DNA of 64,000 nt from Bacteroidaceae bacterium (GTDB taxonomy: Bacteria > Bacteroidota > Bacteroidia > Bacteroidales > Bacteroidaceae): the NCBI GenBank assembly GCA_016286165.1, contig JAEESE010000003.1, positions 124,001-188,000 of the forward strand. The letters run 5' to 3'. Within the stretch, counting starts at the first letter, position 1, and each line of letters opens with the position of its first letter. The notes beneath the pieces were generated by a model that saw only the letters and a program-made list of their open reading frames with translations, searched no databases and was not told the DNA's origin. Position numbers and translations under genes: made by a program. Positions 17,618 to 26,259 of this stretch are shown here, piece by piece.

Positions 17618-18850
17618 CTATGGACGTGTCTGCCCATTCCCTTTGATGAGCCATTTATAAGTTGTGATTTCTTCGAGAGCCATGGGACCGCGGGCATGGA
17701 GCTTCTGGGTCGAGATGCCGATTTCTGCGCCTAATCCGAACTGTCCGCCGTCGGTGAAGCTGGTGGGGGCATTGTGATAGACACAAGCGGCATCGACTTC
17801 ATCCAGAAAGCGGCGGGCTGCATCTGCATCCTCGGTCACGATGCTCTCGCTGTGGCCGGAGCCGTAACGGGCAATGTGTTCAAGGGCTTCGTCCAAACTG
17901 TCAACGACCTTCAAGGACATGCGCAGGGAGAGGAACTCGGTGCCGAAGGACTCTTCCCCCGCCCTCACTGTTATGGAGGGAGCAATTACCTGAAGAACAT
18001 TGTAGGCTTCCTCATCGGCTTCCACAAAAACACCTTTTTCCAATAATGGTTGGCAGAGGGCCGGTAGGTCGGCAAGGCGGTCGCGATGAATGATGAGGCA
18101 GTCGAGGGCGTTGCAGACGCTGACGCGGCGCGTCTTAGCATTCAGGACGATAGCCTTTGCTTTCTCCATATCTGCAGCGCGATCCACATAGCAATGCACT
18201 ACTCCTGCGCCCGTCTCAATGACAGGTATTTGTGCATGCTCACGGACATAATTGATCAGTCGGCTGCTGCCACGAGGGATGATAAGATCCACCAGAGAGT
18301 GAGCCGTGAGCAGACGGTCTGTGTCCTCGTGGCTGGTAAGCAGCAGAGCTGCCTCTGCGGGCACGCCGTGACGCTTCAAGACTTCGTGGATAAGGGTGAC
18401 AATAGCCCTACAGCTGTCCTTGGCATCGCTGCCGCCTTTGAGAACGCATGCGCTGCCTGCCTTCAGACACAAAGCGAAGCAGTCGAAGCACACGTTGGGA
18501 CGAGCTTCGAAGATGATACCAATAACCCCAAAGGGTACGCTCACTCGGGTGAGCTCCAAACCATTAGGCAGAATGCTATGCTTCAGCACACGTCCCAGCG
18601 GCGAAGGCAGAGAAGCCACCTTTCGCAGGTCTGCGGCAATATCCTTCAAGCGGGCTTCGGTCAGTTGCAAGCGGTCGTAACGCGGGTCGGCCTGGTCCAT
18701 TCTGCCTAGGTCGAGCGCATTAGCAGCCAGCAGTTCTGCCGTGTGAGTCTCTGTGGCTTCGGCCAAGTCAATAAGTATGGCATTACGTTCTTCGTCGGAA
18801 AGGCGAGCTATCAGCCTGCTGGCTGCTTTGGTGTCTAAAAAGTCCTTCAA
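17618..18850 (-). CDS. proA: Gamma-glutamyl phosphate reductase (glutamate-5-semialdehyde dehydrogenase)
   Basis: 410 residues, the usual length. It reduces gamma-glutamyl phosphate with NADPH to glutamate-5-semialdehyde, the second step of proline synthesis. Visible signatures are VPFGVIGIIFEARPNVC, SACVLKGGSDAKDS, RGSSRLINYV, the catalytic Cys in RRVSVCNALDC, and near the C-terminus FGLGAEIGISTQKLHARGP. It starts 11 bp after proB, as in most proBA operons, and the product of ProB is handed directly to ProA. A degenerate C/T- and G-rich palindrome follows the stop codon (17581-17600), possibly a decayed copy of the elements seen near proB. Confidence 0.96.
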   Translation of the reverse strand: MKDFLDTKAASRLIARLSDEERNAILIDLAEATETHTAELLAANALDLGRMDQADPRYDRLQLTEARLKDIAADLRKVASLPSPLGRVLKHSILPNGLELTRVSVPFGVIGIIFEARPNVCFDCFALCLKAGSACVLKGGSDAKDSCRAIVTLIHEVLKRHGVPAEAALLLTSHEDTDRLLTAHSLVDLIIPRGSSRLINYVREHAQIPVIETGAGVVHCYVDRAADMEKAKAIVLNAKTRRVSVCNALDCLIIHRDRLADLPALCQPLLEKGVFVEADEEAYNVLQVIAPSITVRAGEESFGTEFLSLRMSLKVVDSLDEALEHIARYGSGHSESIVTEDADAARRFLDEVDAACVYHNAPTSFTDGGQFGLGAEIGISTQKLHARGPMALEEITTYKWLIKGNGQTRP

Positions 18851-18861
18851 TGTAGTATTCT

Positions 18862-19695
18862 TCAGAGCTTTGGAATGAATATTGTATGTGGGGTTTCCTC
18901 GGAACGCTGCATCAGGTCTACGAGGATATTTTCCCGCTCGCCGTTGGCGATGATGACGCGTATGCCGGCGGCCTGTACTTTGCTGGCGGTGGTGTATTTG
19001 GAATGCATACCACCGCGTCCGAAAGCGCTCTTTTCCGTACGGATATAGTTGGAGAGGTCTGTGCCAGGAGCTACGGTTCTTATGAGCTGGGATTGCGGGT
19101 CATCTGGATGACCGGTATAGATGCCGTCAATGTTAGACAGGAGTATGAGCGTATCGGCTTGCATCATCTCTGCGATGAGGCCGCTGAGTTCGTCGTTGTC
19201 GGTGAACATCAACTCGGTTACGCAGACGGTGTCGTTCTCGTTGACGATAGGCAGCACGCCGTTCTTCAGCATCACACTCATACAGGCGCGTTGGTTGTCG
19301 AACTGCTCGCCGGGCTCGAAGTTCTCCTTCATCGTCAACACTTGTCCCACATGAATGTGGAACTCGCGGAAGAGGTCGTAGTAGAGCCCGATGAGTTTCA
19401 CCTGACCGAGGGCCGAGAACAGCTGTCGCTGCTCTACGGAGTCTAACTCGTGATCCACCTTCAGCTCACGGCGTCCGCAAGCTACGGCACCCGAAGACAC
19501 GAGGATGACCTCGTAACCTTGCTGCCGCAACCACGCCACCTGATCCACGAGGGCAGAAACGCGCGTTACGTCTAGCTTGCCGTCCTTGCGGGTAAGGACG
19601 TTGGAGCCGATTTTGATGACAAGACGAAGACCCCCTCCCCGCTCCCCCTCAAGGGGGAGAGTGGTATGTACTTGACTATTGGTACTCTTTGCCAT
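18862..19695 (-). CDS. proB: Glutamate 5-kinase, N-terminus extended by a translated repeat
   Basis: 277 residues. It phosphorylates glutamate to gamma-glutamyl phosphate, the committed and normally proline-inhibited step. Kinase signatures are LVIKIGSNVLT, VSSGAVACGRREL, VNENDTVCVTE, FTDNDELSGLIA and GRGGMHSKYTTA. It has only the amino-acid kinase domain and lacks the C-terminal PUA domain of the E. coli enzyme. Family members normally start a few residues before LVIKIGSN, but here about 24 residues precede it, including TTLPLEGERGGGL encoded by the palindromic element at 19629-19663. The reading frame stays open through the element and no alternative ATG lies after it, so the extension is probably translated. 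Confidence 0.94.
   Translation of the reverse strand: MAKSTNSQVHTTLPLEGERGGGLRLVIKIGSNVLTRKDGKLDVTRVSALVDQVAWLRQQGYEVILVSSGAVACGRRELKVDHELDSVEQRQLFSALGQVKLIGLYYDLFREFHIHVGQVLTMKENFEPGEQFDNQRACMSVMLKNGVLPIVNENDTVCVTELMFTDNDELSGLIAEMMQADTLILLSNIDGIYTGHPDDPQSQLIRTVAPGTDLSNYIRTEKSAFGRGGMHSKYTTASKVQAAGIRVIIANGERENILVDLMQRSEETPHTIFIPKL
19629..19663. repeat. C/G-rich palindromic element, copy b (inside proB)
   Basis: CCCCCTCCCCG followed by the hairpin CTCCCCCT-CA-AGGGGGAG and then AGTGG. It lies inside the proB reading frame and is the inverted partner of the copy at 19723-19754. On the proB strand it encodes TTLPLEGERGGGL. Confidence 0.85.
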
Positions 19696-19722
19696 AATAA
19701 AACTGTGCTATCAAGGTAACTG

Positions 19723-19754
19723 CTCTTCCTCTTAAGGGGAGCGGGGAGGGGGGC
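19723..19754. repeat. C/G-rich palindromic element, copy c (between proC and proB)
   Basis: CTCTTCCTCTTAAGGGGAGC followed by GGGGAGGGGGG, in opposite orientation to copy b. The two copies bracket the proB start codon (19693-19695) and end just before the proC stop codon. Confidence 0.8.
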
Positions 19755-19756
19755 TG

Positions 19757-20551
19757 TTACTTAGGTATCGAGGCCATGAGGCCTTCGATGATGGAGGTGG
19801 TGAAGCCATTACGCTCCATAGCGTTGAGACCACGTATGGTCAGACCGGCGGGAGTGGTTACCTTGTCGATTTCAGCTTCAGGATGTGAATGGTCTGTGCT
19901 CAGCAGGCTGGCTGCGCCTTTCATGGTCTGTGCCACAATACGTTGTGCATCAGCGGGAGTGAAGCCCAGAAGCACGCCGCCCTGGGTGTTGGCGCGGATG
20001 TAACGTAGGGCATAGGCTATACCGCAGGATGCCAGCACGAGACCGGCATTCATAAGGCGTTCCTCAACCAACATCGCATCGCCCAAATCCTTGAACACAG
20101 CCAGCAGTGCCTCGTCTTGTTCCTTCGTGGCCCCAGCCGAACTGAGGAAGGTCATGCTCTGGCGGGCGGCGATGGCAGTGTTGGGAATGAGGTAGTATAG
20201 GACTGGCACCTTACCTTCCTTAGCGAAGATTTCCTTCAGGTCGTTGAGACCTACGCCTCCTACCATGGATGCCACGATCTGGTGGTCGTAGTCCAGCCAT
20301 GGTTTCAGCTGTTCGGCGGCTTCTTTCAACTTCCAAGGCTTCATAGCAAGCACCACTACGTCGGCACCTTCGATGCAGACGCGATTGTCGGTGGTGGTGC
20401 GTATGGAGGGGTCGAAGGCTTTGATGCGCTCCAACTTCTCGGGATGTGTATTGCTGATGCAGATGTCTTCGCTACGGACTAAATTGCTTTGTGCAAGTCC
20501 GAAAGCCAAGGCGCCGCCGATGTTTCCGGCTCCGATGATAGCAAATTTCAT
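19757..20551 (-). CDS. proC: Pyrroline-5-carboxylate reductase
   Basis: 264 residues from the ATG at 20551; the frame extends 11 residues further upstream but the NAD(P)-binding strand MKFAIIGAGNIGGALA defines the start. It reduces 1-pyrroline-5-carboxylate to proline, the last step of the pathway. GxGxxG lies at residues 7-12. The C-terminal dimer domain contains AGLVLASCGIAYALRYI and the signature TTPAGLTIRGLNAMERNGF. It lies directly upstream of proB and proA, so all three proline genes are consecutive on the minus strand. Confidence 0.95.
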   Translation of the reverse strand: MKFAIIGAGNIGGALAFGLAQSNLVRSEDICISNTHPEKLERIKAFDPSIRTTTDNRVCIEGADVVVLAMKPWKLKEAAEQLKPWLDYDHQIVASMVGGVGLNDLKEIFAKEGKVPVLYYLIPNTAIAARQSMTFLSSAGATKEQDEALLAVFKDLGDAMLVEERLMNAGLVLASCGIAYALRYIRANTQGGVLLGFTPADAQRIVAQTMKGAASLLSTDHSHPEAEIDKVTTPAGLTIRGLNAMERNGFTTSIIEGLMASIPK

Positions 20552-20584
20552 GTTGATGTATATTTGGTGATGAATAAAGAACAA

Positions 20585-22273
20585 TCAGGCTTGCGCATTG
20601 TCTTTCCGCCTAATCTCTACCCTGCGAATCTTACCGCTGATGGTCTTGGGCAATTCATCAACGAACTCGATGATACGGGGGTATTTATAGGGAGCTGTGA
20701 CGCGCTTGACATGTTGCTGAAGCTCTTCAATCAAAGCCTCACCAGCTTTGTCTTTCCACTCCTTGCCCAGCACAACCGTGGCTTTGACGACCATGCCTCG
20801 AATGTCATCGGGCACACCAGTTATGGCACATTCGACCACGGCGGGGTGCGTCATCAGCGCGCTCTCCACCTCGAAGGGGCCGATGCGGTAGCCGCTGCTC
20901 TTGATGACATCGTCTATACGACCCTCGAACCAGTAGTATCCGTCCTCGTCGCGCCAAGCCATATCGCCTGTGAAGTAATAGCCGTCGTGCCATGCCTGCC
21001 GTGTCAGTTCCGGGTCACGGTAGTATTCCTTGAACAGACCTACAGGCTTCTTTTCGCCTACCTTAACTACTATTTCACCTTTCTCACCGTCTTCGCATGA
21101 GGTGCCGTCGGGTTTGAGCAGGTCTATCTCATACTGTCCGTTAGGCTTGCCCATAGAACCGGGTTTGGGTTCCATCCACGGCATGGTGCCAAGGGTCATG
21201 GTAGTCTCGGTTTGTCCGAAACCTTCCATGAGACGTATGCCCGTCTGTTCGAGGAATTTCTCGTATACGGCGGGATTCAGGGCCTCGCCTGCCGTGCAGC
21301 AGTAGCGCAACGCTGAGAGGTCGTACTTCGAAAGATCCTCGCGTATCATGAAGCGGTAGATGGTGGGAGGAGCACAGAAGCTGGTCACTTTATACCGCTC
21401 CATTTGGCGCAAGAGGATGTCTGCATCAAACTTCTCGTGGTCAAACACGAAAACGGTAGCACCGGCAAACCATTGACCATAGAACTTGCCCCATACGGCT
21501 TTGCCCCAGCCTGTGTCGGCTACAGTCAGGTGAACGGAGTCTTCGCGAAGGTTGTGCCAGAATACTCCAGTAGTGAGATGTCCCATGGCATACAGGAAGT
21601 CGTGAGCCACCATCTTGGGCTCGCCCGATGTGCCGCTGGTGAAGTACATCAGCATGGTGTCGGAGTTGTAGTTCTTGGCAGCGGGGCGTTTGAATTCAGG
21701 TGCCGAGGTAATCTCGGAATGCCAGTCGTGCCAGCGGCAAGAGTGGCCGGCATCAGACGTCGGCTTGTCCTGCGTATCGCCTACCTTGACCAGTATTTCC
21801 ACCGTTGGGCTTTCGGGCATGGCAGCCTCCACTTGGCTCATCACGTAAGGATCATCGACGCAAATTATGGCCTTCACGCTAGCTCGAGTATTGCGATACA
21901 CGATGTCGTGCTTAGTAAGCATGTGGGTGGCTGGTATTACCACGGCCGCCAGTTTGTGCAGTGCCAGCATGGCAATCCACCATTCGTAGCGGCGCTTGAG
22001 GATTAGCATCACGGGGTCGCCGTGGCCTATGCCCATGCTTTGCAGGTATGCAGCGGCCTGATCGCTCTCGGCCTTAAGCTGCGCGAAAGTGGTTCGCTGT
22101 TCGGCTCCTTTATCGTTGGTCCACAACAATGCGAGCTTGTCAGGCGCTTCTTCTGCCCACGCATCCATGACGTCGTAGGCGAAGTTGAAGTGCTCTGGTA
22201 TTATAAATTCCAAGTTCTCGTTGTAATCCTCAACAGACTTGAACGTAGTTTGTTTTAGGAAACGTTCTACCAT
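20585..22273 (-). CDS. AMP-binding acyl-CoA synthetase, paralogue 1
   Basis: 562 residues of the ANL superfamily, which activates a carboxylate with ATP and transfers it to CoA. Motifs are MYFTSGTSGEPKMVAHD (phosphate loop), EGFGQTETT, YFTGDMAWRDEDGYYWFEGR (A8 region) and the C-terminal PKTISGKIRR with the catalytic Lys. The sequence resembles medium-chain/propionyl-type acyl-CoA synthetases of Bacteroidales more than acetyl-CoA synthetase, and the substrate cannot be fixed. It is a tandem duplicate of the gene starting at 24025, differing most in the 140-190 region and lacking an 11-residue insert near 405. The gap between them is 24 bp, so they are co-transcribed. Confidence 0.9.
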   Translation of the reverse strand: MVERFLKQTTFKSVEDYNENLEFIIPEHFNFAYDVMDAWAEEAPDKLALLWTNDKGAEQRTTFAQLKAESDQAAAYLQSMGIGHGDPVMLILKRRYEWWIAMLALHKLAAVVIPATHMLTKHDIVYRNTRASVKAIICVDDPYVMSQVEAAMPESPTVEILVKVGDTQDKPTSDAGHSCRWHDWHSEITSAPEFKRPAAKNYNSDTMLMYFTSGTSGEPKMVAHDFLYAMGHLTTGVFWHNLREDSVHLTVADTGWGKAVWGKFYGQWFAGATVFVFDHEKFDADILLRQMERYKVTSFCAPPTIYRFMIREDLSKYDLSALRYCCTAGEALNPAVYEKFLEQTGIRLMEGFGQTETTMTLGTMPWMEPKPGSMGKPNGQYEIDLLKPDGTSCEDGEKGEIVVKVGEKKPVGLFKEYYRDPELTRQAWHDGYYFTGDMAWRDEDGYYWFEGRIDDVIKSSGYRIGPFEVESALMTHPAVVECAITGVPDDIRGMVVKATVVLGKEWKDKAGEALIEELQQHVKRVTAPYKYPRIIEFVDELPKTISGKIRRVEIRRKDNAQA

Positions 22274-22297
22274 GTTTTGTCGTATTGTGTCTTGTGT

Positions 22298-24025
22298 TTA
22301 GTGTTTCTGTTTGTCTTGCTGCCTTATCTCGGCTCTGCGAATCTTGCCGCTATTGGTCTTAGGCAGTTCGTCGACGAATTCTATTATGCGCGGGTATTTG
22401 TATGGAGCTGTCTCGCGCTTGACATGTTGTTGTAGCTCTTTGATTAAGGCATCGCCTGCCTTGTCTTTCCATTCCTTACCAAGCACAATGGTAGCCTTGA
22501 CGACCATGCCTCGTATGTCGTCGGGCACACCGGTGATGGCACATTCCACAACGGCAGGATGCGTCATCAGCGCGCTCTCCACCTCAAAGGGACCTATGCG
22601 GTAGCCGCTACTCTTGATGACATCGTCCTTACGTCCTTCAAACCAGAAGTAACCGTCTTGGTCGCGCCATGCCATATCTCCAGTGAAATAATAGCCGTCG
22701 TGCCACGACAGGCGAGTCTGCTCGGGGTCGCGGTAGTAGCCTTTGAAGAGGCCGATGGGCTTGCCGAGTTTCCAACCGCTGGCGGTCACGTAGCGGTCAT
22801 CGTCCACCTTGATGGCTATCTCACCCTTTTCACCGTCCTCGCAAGGTGAGCCGTCGAATTTCAACAGCTCTATCTTGTATTGGCCGTTAGGCTTGCCCAT
22901 TGAGCCGGGTCTGGGCTCTATCCAAGGCATAGTGCCGAGAATCATCGTGGTTTCTGACTGGCCGAAGCCCTCCATGATGCGCAAGCCTGTGGAAGCATAG
23001 AACTTATCGAACACGACAGGGTTCAATGGCTCGCCCGCGGTGCTGCAATATTCCAGTGAGCTGAGGTCATAGAGCGAGAGGTCCTCACGAATGATGAATC
23101 GGTATACGGTGGGCGGTGCGCAAAAGCTGGTAACCTTGTACTTGCTCAGCTGACGCAGCAGTTGGTCGGCATTGAACTTCTCGTGGTCGTAGACGAATAT
23201 CGAGGCACCTGCAAACCACTGGCCGTAGATCTTGCCCCAGGCAGCCTTGGCCCAGCCGGTGTCGGCCACGGTCAGGTGCAGGCTGTTGGGCTTTAGGTTG
23301 TGCCAATACACTCCGGTTGTCAGTTGTCCCATGGGGTAAAGGAAGTCATGGGCTGCCATCTTGGGCTCGCCAGAAGTACCGCTTGTGAAGTATATTAGCA
23401 TAGTGTCATCGTTCTCGTTGGTCGGCTCAGCGCGGTGGAAGGGCGGCGCTTTCACAATCTCGCTCTGCCAGTCGTGCCAGCCCTCGGGCAGCGGCTTAGG
23501 TTCAGCGGCGGCGTTGCATCCAATGCTGTGCCTTACCACTACTACGTTCTTCACCGTAGGACTTTCGGGCAACGCCTCGTTTATCTGGTCTGTTATGTAT
23601 TCATCATCGGTACAGATGATGGCTTTCACCCTGGCGCTGTTGTTGCGATACACTATGTCATGCTTCGTGAGCATGTGAGTAGCGGGAATGGCTATGGCTG
23701 CTATCTTATGCAGTGCCAGCATTGAAATCCACCATTCATAGCGACGCTTGAGAATGAGCATCACGGGGTCACCGTAGCCAATCCCGAGGCTTTGCAGGTA
23801 GGACGCTGCCTGATCGGTCTGCTGCTTGAGCTCGCCGAAAGTAGTCCTACGCTCGGCACCTTCGTCGTTGGTCCATAGAATGGCCAGTTTGTCGGGCTCT
23901 TCTTCTGCCCATGCATCTATGACGTCGTAGGCAAAGTTGAAGCGCTCGGGTATCTTGAATTGCAGATGTTCGTTGTAGTCTTCAAACGAAGTGAACGTTG
24001 TCTGCTTAAGAAATCGTTCAATCAT
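22298..24025 (-). CDS. AMP-binding acyl-CoA synthetase, paralogue 2
   Basis: 575 residues with the same motifs as its neighbour: IYFTSGTSGEPKMAAHD, EGFGQSETTM, YFTGDMAWRDQDGYFWFEGR and PKTNSGKIRR. The second residue of the catalytic-Lys motif differs (TNSGK against TISGK). It is tandem to paralogue 1 with very high similarity in the C-terminal 200 residues. It has an additional segment around YVTASGWKLGK that paralogue 1 lacks. It begins 3 nt after the cupin regulator stop codon, so regulator and synthetases form one unit; in Bacteroidales this regulator-synthetase pairing is common. The substrate is unknown. Confidence 0.9.
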   Translation of the reverse strand: MIERFLKQTTFTSFEDYNEHLQFKIPERFNFAYDVIDAWAEEEPDKLAILWTNDEGAERRTTFGELKQQTDQAASYLQSLGIGYGDPVMLILKRRYEWWISMLALHKIAAIAIPATHMLTKHDIVYRNNSARVKAIICTDDEYITDQINEALPESPTVKNVVVVRHSIGCNAAAEPKPLPEGWHDWQSEIVKAPPFHRAEPTNENDDTMLIYFTSGTSGEPKMAAHDFLYPMGQLTTGVYWHNLKPNSLHLTVADTGWAKAAWGKIYGQWFAGASIFVYDHEKFNADQLLRQLSKYKVTSFCAPPTVYRFIIREDLSLYDLSSLEYCSTAGEPLNPVVFDKFYASTGLRIMEGFGQSETTMILGTMPWIEPRPGSMGKPNGQYKIELLKFDGSPCEDGEKGEIAIKVDDDRYVTASGWKLGKPIGLFKGYYRDPEQTRLSWHDGYYFTGDMAWRDQDGYFWFEGRKDDVIKSSGYRIGPFEVESALMTHPAVVECAITGVPDDIRGMVVKATIVLGKEWKDKAGDALIKELQQHVKRETAPYKYPRIIEFVDELPKTNSGKIRRAEIRQQDKQKH

Positions 24026-24028
24026 AAA

Positions 24029-24583
24029 TCAGAAAATTATGGCAAAGAAACGTACTTTCTGGCCTTTGAGGGCACGCATTCCATGAGGTTGGGTGGCATC
24101 GAAATAAATGCTGTCGCCTTCTTCGAGTATGAGTGTCTTTGGGCCTATCGTGAGTTCCATGGTTCCTTCGAGAATCATGTTAAACTCCTGTCCGGGGTGC
24201 GAGTTGCTCTCGCGCGGTGCATCTTCGGGTTTAGGTATTACGGTGACGATGAAAGGGTCAGCCTTGCGGCCGCGGAACCCGCTGGCGAGGCTCTCGTAGT
24301 GATAGGCTTTGCGGCGTTCTACGCTGAGGCCTTGTCCCTTACGTGTGAGGAAATAAGAACTCATGTGAGGTTCCTCGCCGAAGAGCAGCACGTTGAGCTC
24401 AATACCGTATTCCTTGGAAATCTTCTGCAGGTTGGCCACTGAGAGCTCACCCTCGCCAGATTCCATGAGCAGGTACTGTTCGAGCGAAATGTTGCAGAGG
24501 TTAGCCACGTCCTGGGCTTCGATGTCAAGAACGTCGCGCATTCCGCGCAGACGTTCGCCAATTTGTTTAAGTTGTTCGTCCAT
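24029..24583 (-). CDS. XRE-family regulator with C-terminal cupin domain
   Basis: 184 residues. An N-terminal helix-turn-helix (about 7-62: IGERLRGMRDVLDIEAQDVA, then ISLEQYLLMESGE) is followed by a cupin_2 beta-barrel (about 110-184) with HPGQEFNMILEG and DATQPHGMRAL. This architecture belongs to regulators that sense a small ligand, often an acid or CoA-pathway intermediate, through the cupin. It lies 6 bp after argD and 3 nt before the two acyl-CoA synthetases, which are its most likely targets. Metal-binding residues of the cupin are only partly visible, so ligand binding may be metal-free. Confidence 0.88.
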   Translation of the reverse strand: MDEQLKQIGERLRGMRDVLDIEAQDVANLCNISLEQYLLMESGEGELSVANLQKISKEYGIELNVLLFGEEPHMSSYFLTRKGQGLSVERRKAYHYESLASGFRGRKADPFIVTVIPKPEDAPRESNSHPGQEFNMILEGTMELTIGPKTLILEEGDSIYFDATQPHGMRALKGQKVRFFAIIF

Positions 24584-24589
24584 AGTGAT

Positions 24590-25762
24590 TTATAAGTATT
24601 TAGTGAGTTTCGAGATAAATTCGTCGGCTTCGGACTTGCTGAGGCACAGGGGAGGCAGCAGGCGAAGCACGTTGGTGCCGGCGCAACCGGTGAACACATG
24701 GTCGTCCATGAGCAGGCGCTGCCGCACTTCCTTGTATGGTTGGTTGAGCTCTATGCCTATCATGAGGCCCCGTCCGCGAATGTCGGTTATGCTAAGGCGC
24801 TCGTCATCCGTTCTGTTTTTTTCTGTTGTCATGGCATGACAACATACTGAACGGAGGGCTGACAGCAGGTATTCACCTATCACGCGTGCATTCTCCACAA
24901 GTCCTTCGCCCTCGATGACATCGAGCACAGCCAAAGCTGCCGCACAGGCCAGATGGTTGCCGCCGAAGGTGGTGCCCAGACGACCGTAGACGGCCTCGAA
25001 CTTAGGCGCTATCAACACGGCGCCCATGGGGAAACCGTTGGCAATACCCTTGGCCACGGTGATGATGTCGGGCTTGACGTTTAGCCATTGGTGAGCGAAG
25101 AACTTACCTGAGCGGCCGTATCCGCACTGAATCTCATCGCAGATGAGCACCGTGCCATTCTGGTCGCAGGCCTCGCGCAGACCTTGCATGAAATCGGCCG
25201 TAGCCAGCTGAATGCCGCCCACACCCTGAATACACTCTATGATGCAGGCTGCTACATCGCCCTTCGCGAGCTCCGCTTTCCAAGCCTCTAAGTCGTTCAA
25301 TGGCAGGAACGTCGTATGTCCGTTGGCATTGATGGGTGCAATGATCTTGGGATTGTTCGTTACTTCTACGGCCAGGCTTGTACGTCCGTGGAACGCTTTC
25401 TGCGCCGACAGCACACGCGTACGGCCCGTGTGGAACGAAGCCAGCTTCAGCGCGTTTTCGTTAGCCTCGGCACCCGAGTTGATAAGGAACAGGCTGTAGT
25501 CTTCGTATCCGCAGGCCTTGCCTAAGCGTTCTGCCAGCTGACGCTGGAGTGTGTTCACTACCGAGTTGCTATAGAAACCGAGCTTGGCCACTTGATTGCT
25601 GATGGCTTCAACGTAGTGGGGATGGGCATGGCCAATGGATATCACGGCATGCCCGCCATAGAGATCCAGGTATTCTGTGCCTTGGTCATCCCATACGCGG
25701 CAGCCTTGGCCGCGCACGATGTTTATGGGAAAAAGAGGGTATACGTCGAATAGTTGCATCAT
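24590..25762 (-). CDS. argD: Acylornithine aminotransferase
   Basis: 390 residues, class-III PLP aminotransferase. It exchanges amino groups between glutamate and N-acyl-glutamate semialdehyde, giving N-acylornithine, the substrate of ArgF'. Signatures are YLDLYGGHAVISIGHAHP, FINSGAEANENALKLA, ICDEIQCGYGRSGKFFAHQ and the PLP lysine in TVAKGIANGFPMGA. It begins with two consecutive Met codons. Its own -7 box lies 41 bp upstream, so although it lies downstream of argC it is probably transcribed separately, the two being parted by two hydrolase genes and a repeat region. Confidence 0.94.
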   Translation of the reverse strand: MMQLFDVYPLFPINIVRGQGCRVWDDQGTEYLDLYGGHAVISIGHAHPHYVEAISNQVAKLGFYSNSVVNTLQRQLAERLGKACGYEDYSLFLINSGAEANENALKLASFHTGRTRVLSAQKAFHGRTSLAVEVTNNPKIIAPINANGHTTFLPLNDLEAWKAELAKGDVAACIIECIQGVGGIQLATADFMQGLREACDQNGTVLICDEIQCGYGRSGKFFAHQWLNVKPDIITVAKGIANGFPMGAVLIAPKFEAVYGRLGTTFGGNHLACAAALAVLDVIEGEGLVENARVIGEYLLSALRSVCCHAMTTEKNRTDDERLSITDIRGRGLMIGIELNQPYKEVRQRLLMDDHVFTGCAGTNVLRLLPPLCLSKSEADEFISKLTKYL

Positions 25763-25802
25763 TGGTTATTTTTGTGCCTCGTTCGAGGCTGGTAATTTGG
25801 GG

Positions 25803-25810
25803 CAAAGATA
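25803..25810 (-). promoter_or_regulatory. argD operon -7 box
   Basis: TATCTTTG on the minus strand. An AT-rich sequence resembling half of an ARG box (TGAATAATTACTATTTA, 25839-25855) lies about 30 bp further upstream; this second part is weak. Confidence 0.5.
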
Positions 25811-26002
25811 CGACAAATATCTGACAATTCGTTACATTTGAATAATTACTATTTAAAAATTGGGCAAAATATTGATTTATTTCATTCAAAATGTAAGGCT
25901 GCTGCTGTTGTTTGTTGCCATTGGCACGATTTGCCGCGGATAAGAGGCTGTCCCAAGTAGTGTCATTAATGGCTTGTGGACTCGTGGCAAAAGGATTTGA
26001 AA

Positions 26003-26092
26003 AACAAAAAAACACGACCAGACGTGTGTGTTTGAACGACTGGTCGTGTTGGCTCTCATGTCTGGCCGTGTTTTCAGATTAGACTGGTCCTG
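26003..26092. repeat. 22-bp-period palindromic array 3a (4 units)
   Basis: ACCAGA, ACTGGT, TCTGGC and ACTGGT cores begin at 26017, 26039, 26061 and 26083, exactly 22 bp apart. An A-rich run (26000-26012) precedes unit 1, so on the minus strand, downstream of the EEP gene, the array ends in a U-run like a terminator. The fourth unit also carries GATTA at 26077, in register with array 3b. Confidence 0.88.
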
Positions 26093-26094
26093 TC

Positions 26095-26225
26095 TGCAGA
26101 TTAGGCCAAGCTAATATCCAAATTAGGTCAGCCTAACAGCCCGATTAAGTAGGCCTAACAGTCCGATTAAGCCTGCCTAACAGTCCGATTAAGTAGACCT
26201 AAAGCCCGATTAGGTAGCGACTAAT
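26095..26225. repeat. 22-bp-period array 3b, GATTAGG/CCTAA type (6 units)
   Basis: GATTA/AATTA blocks begin at 26099, 26121, 26143, 26165, 26187 and 26208, with steps of 22, 22, 22, 22 and 21 bp. Each unit has the dyad GATTAnG...CCTAA. It continues directly from array 3a. Confidence 0.88.
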
Positions 26226-26259
26226 GTAATCTGTGGGAATCCATATCGTCGCATAAGTG

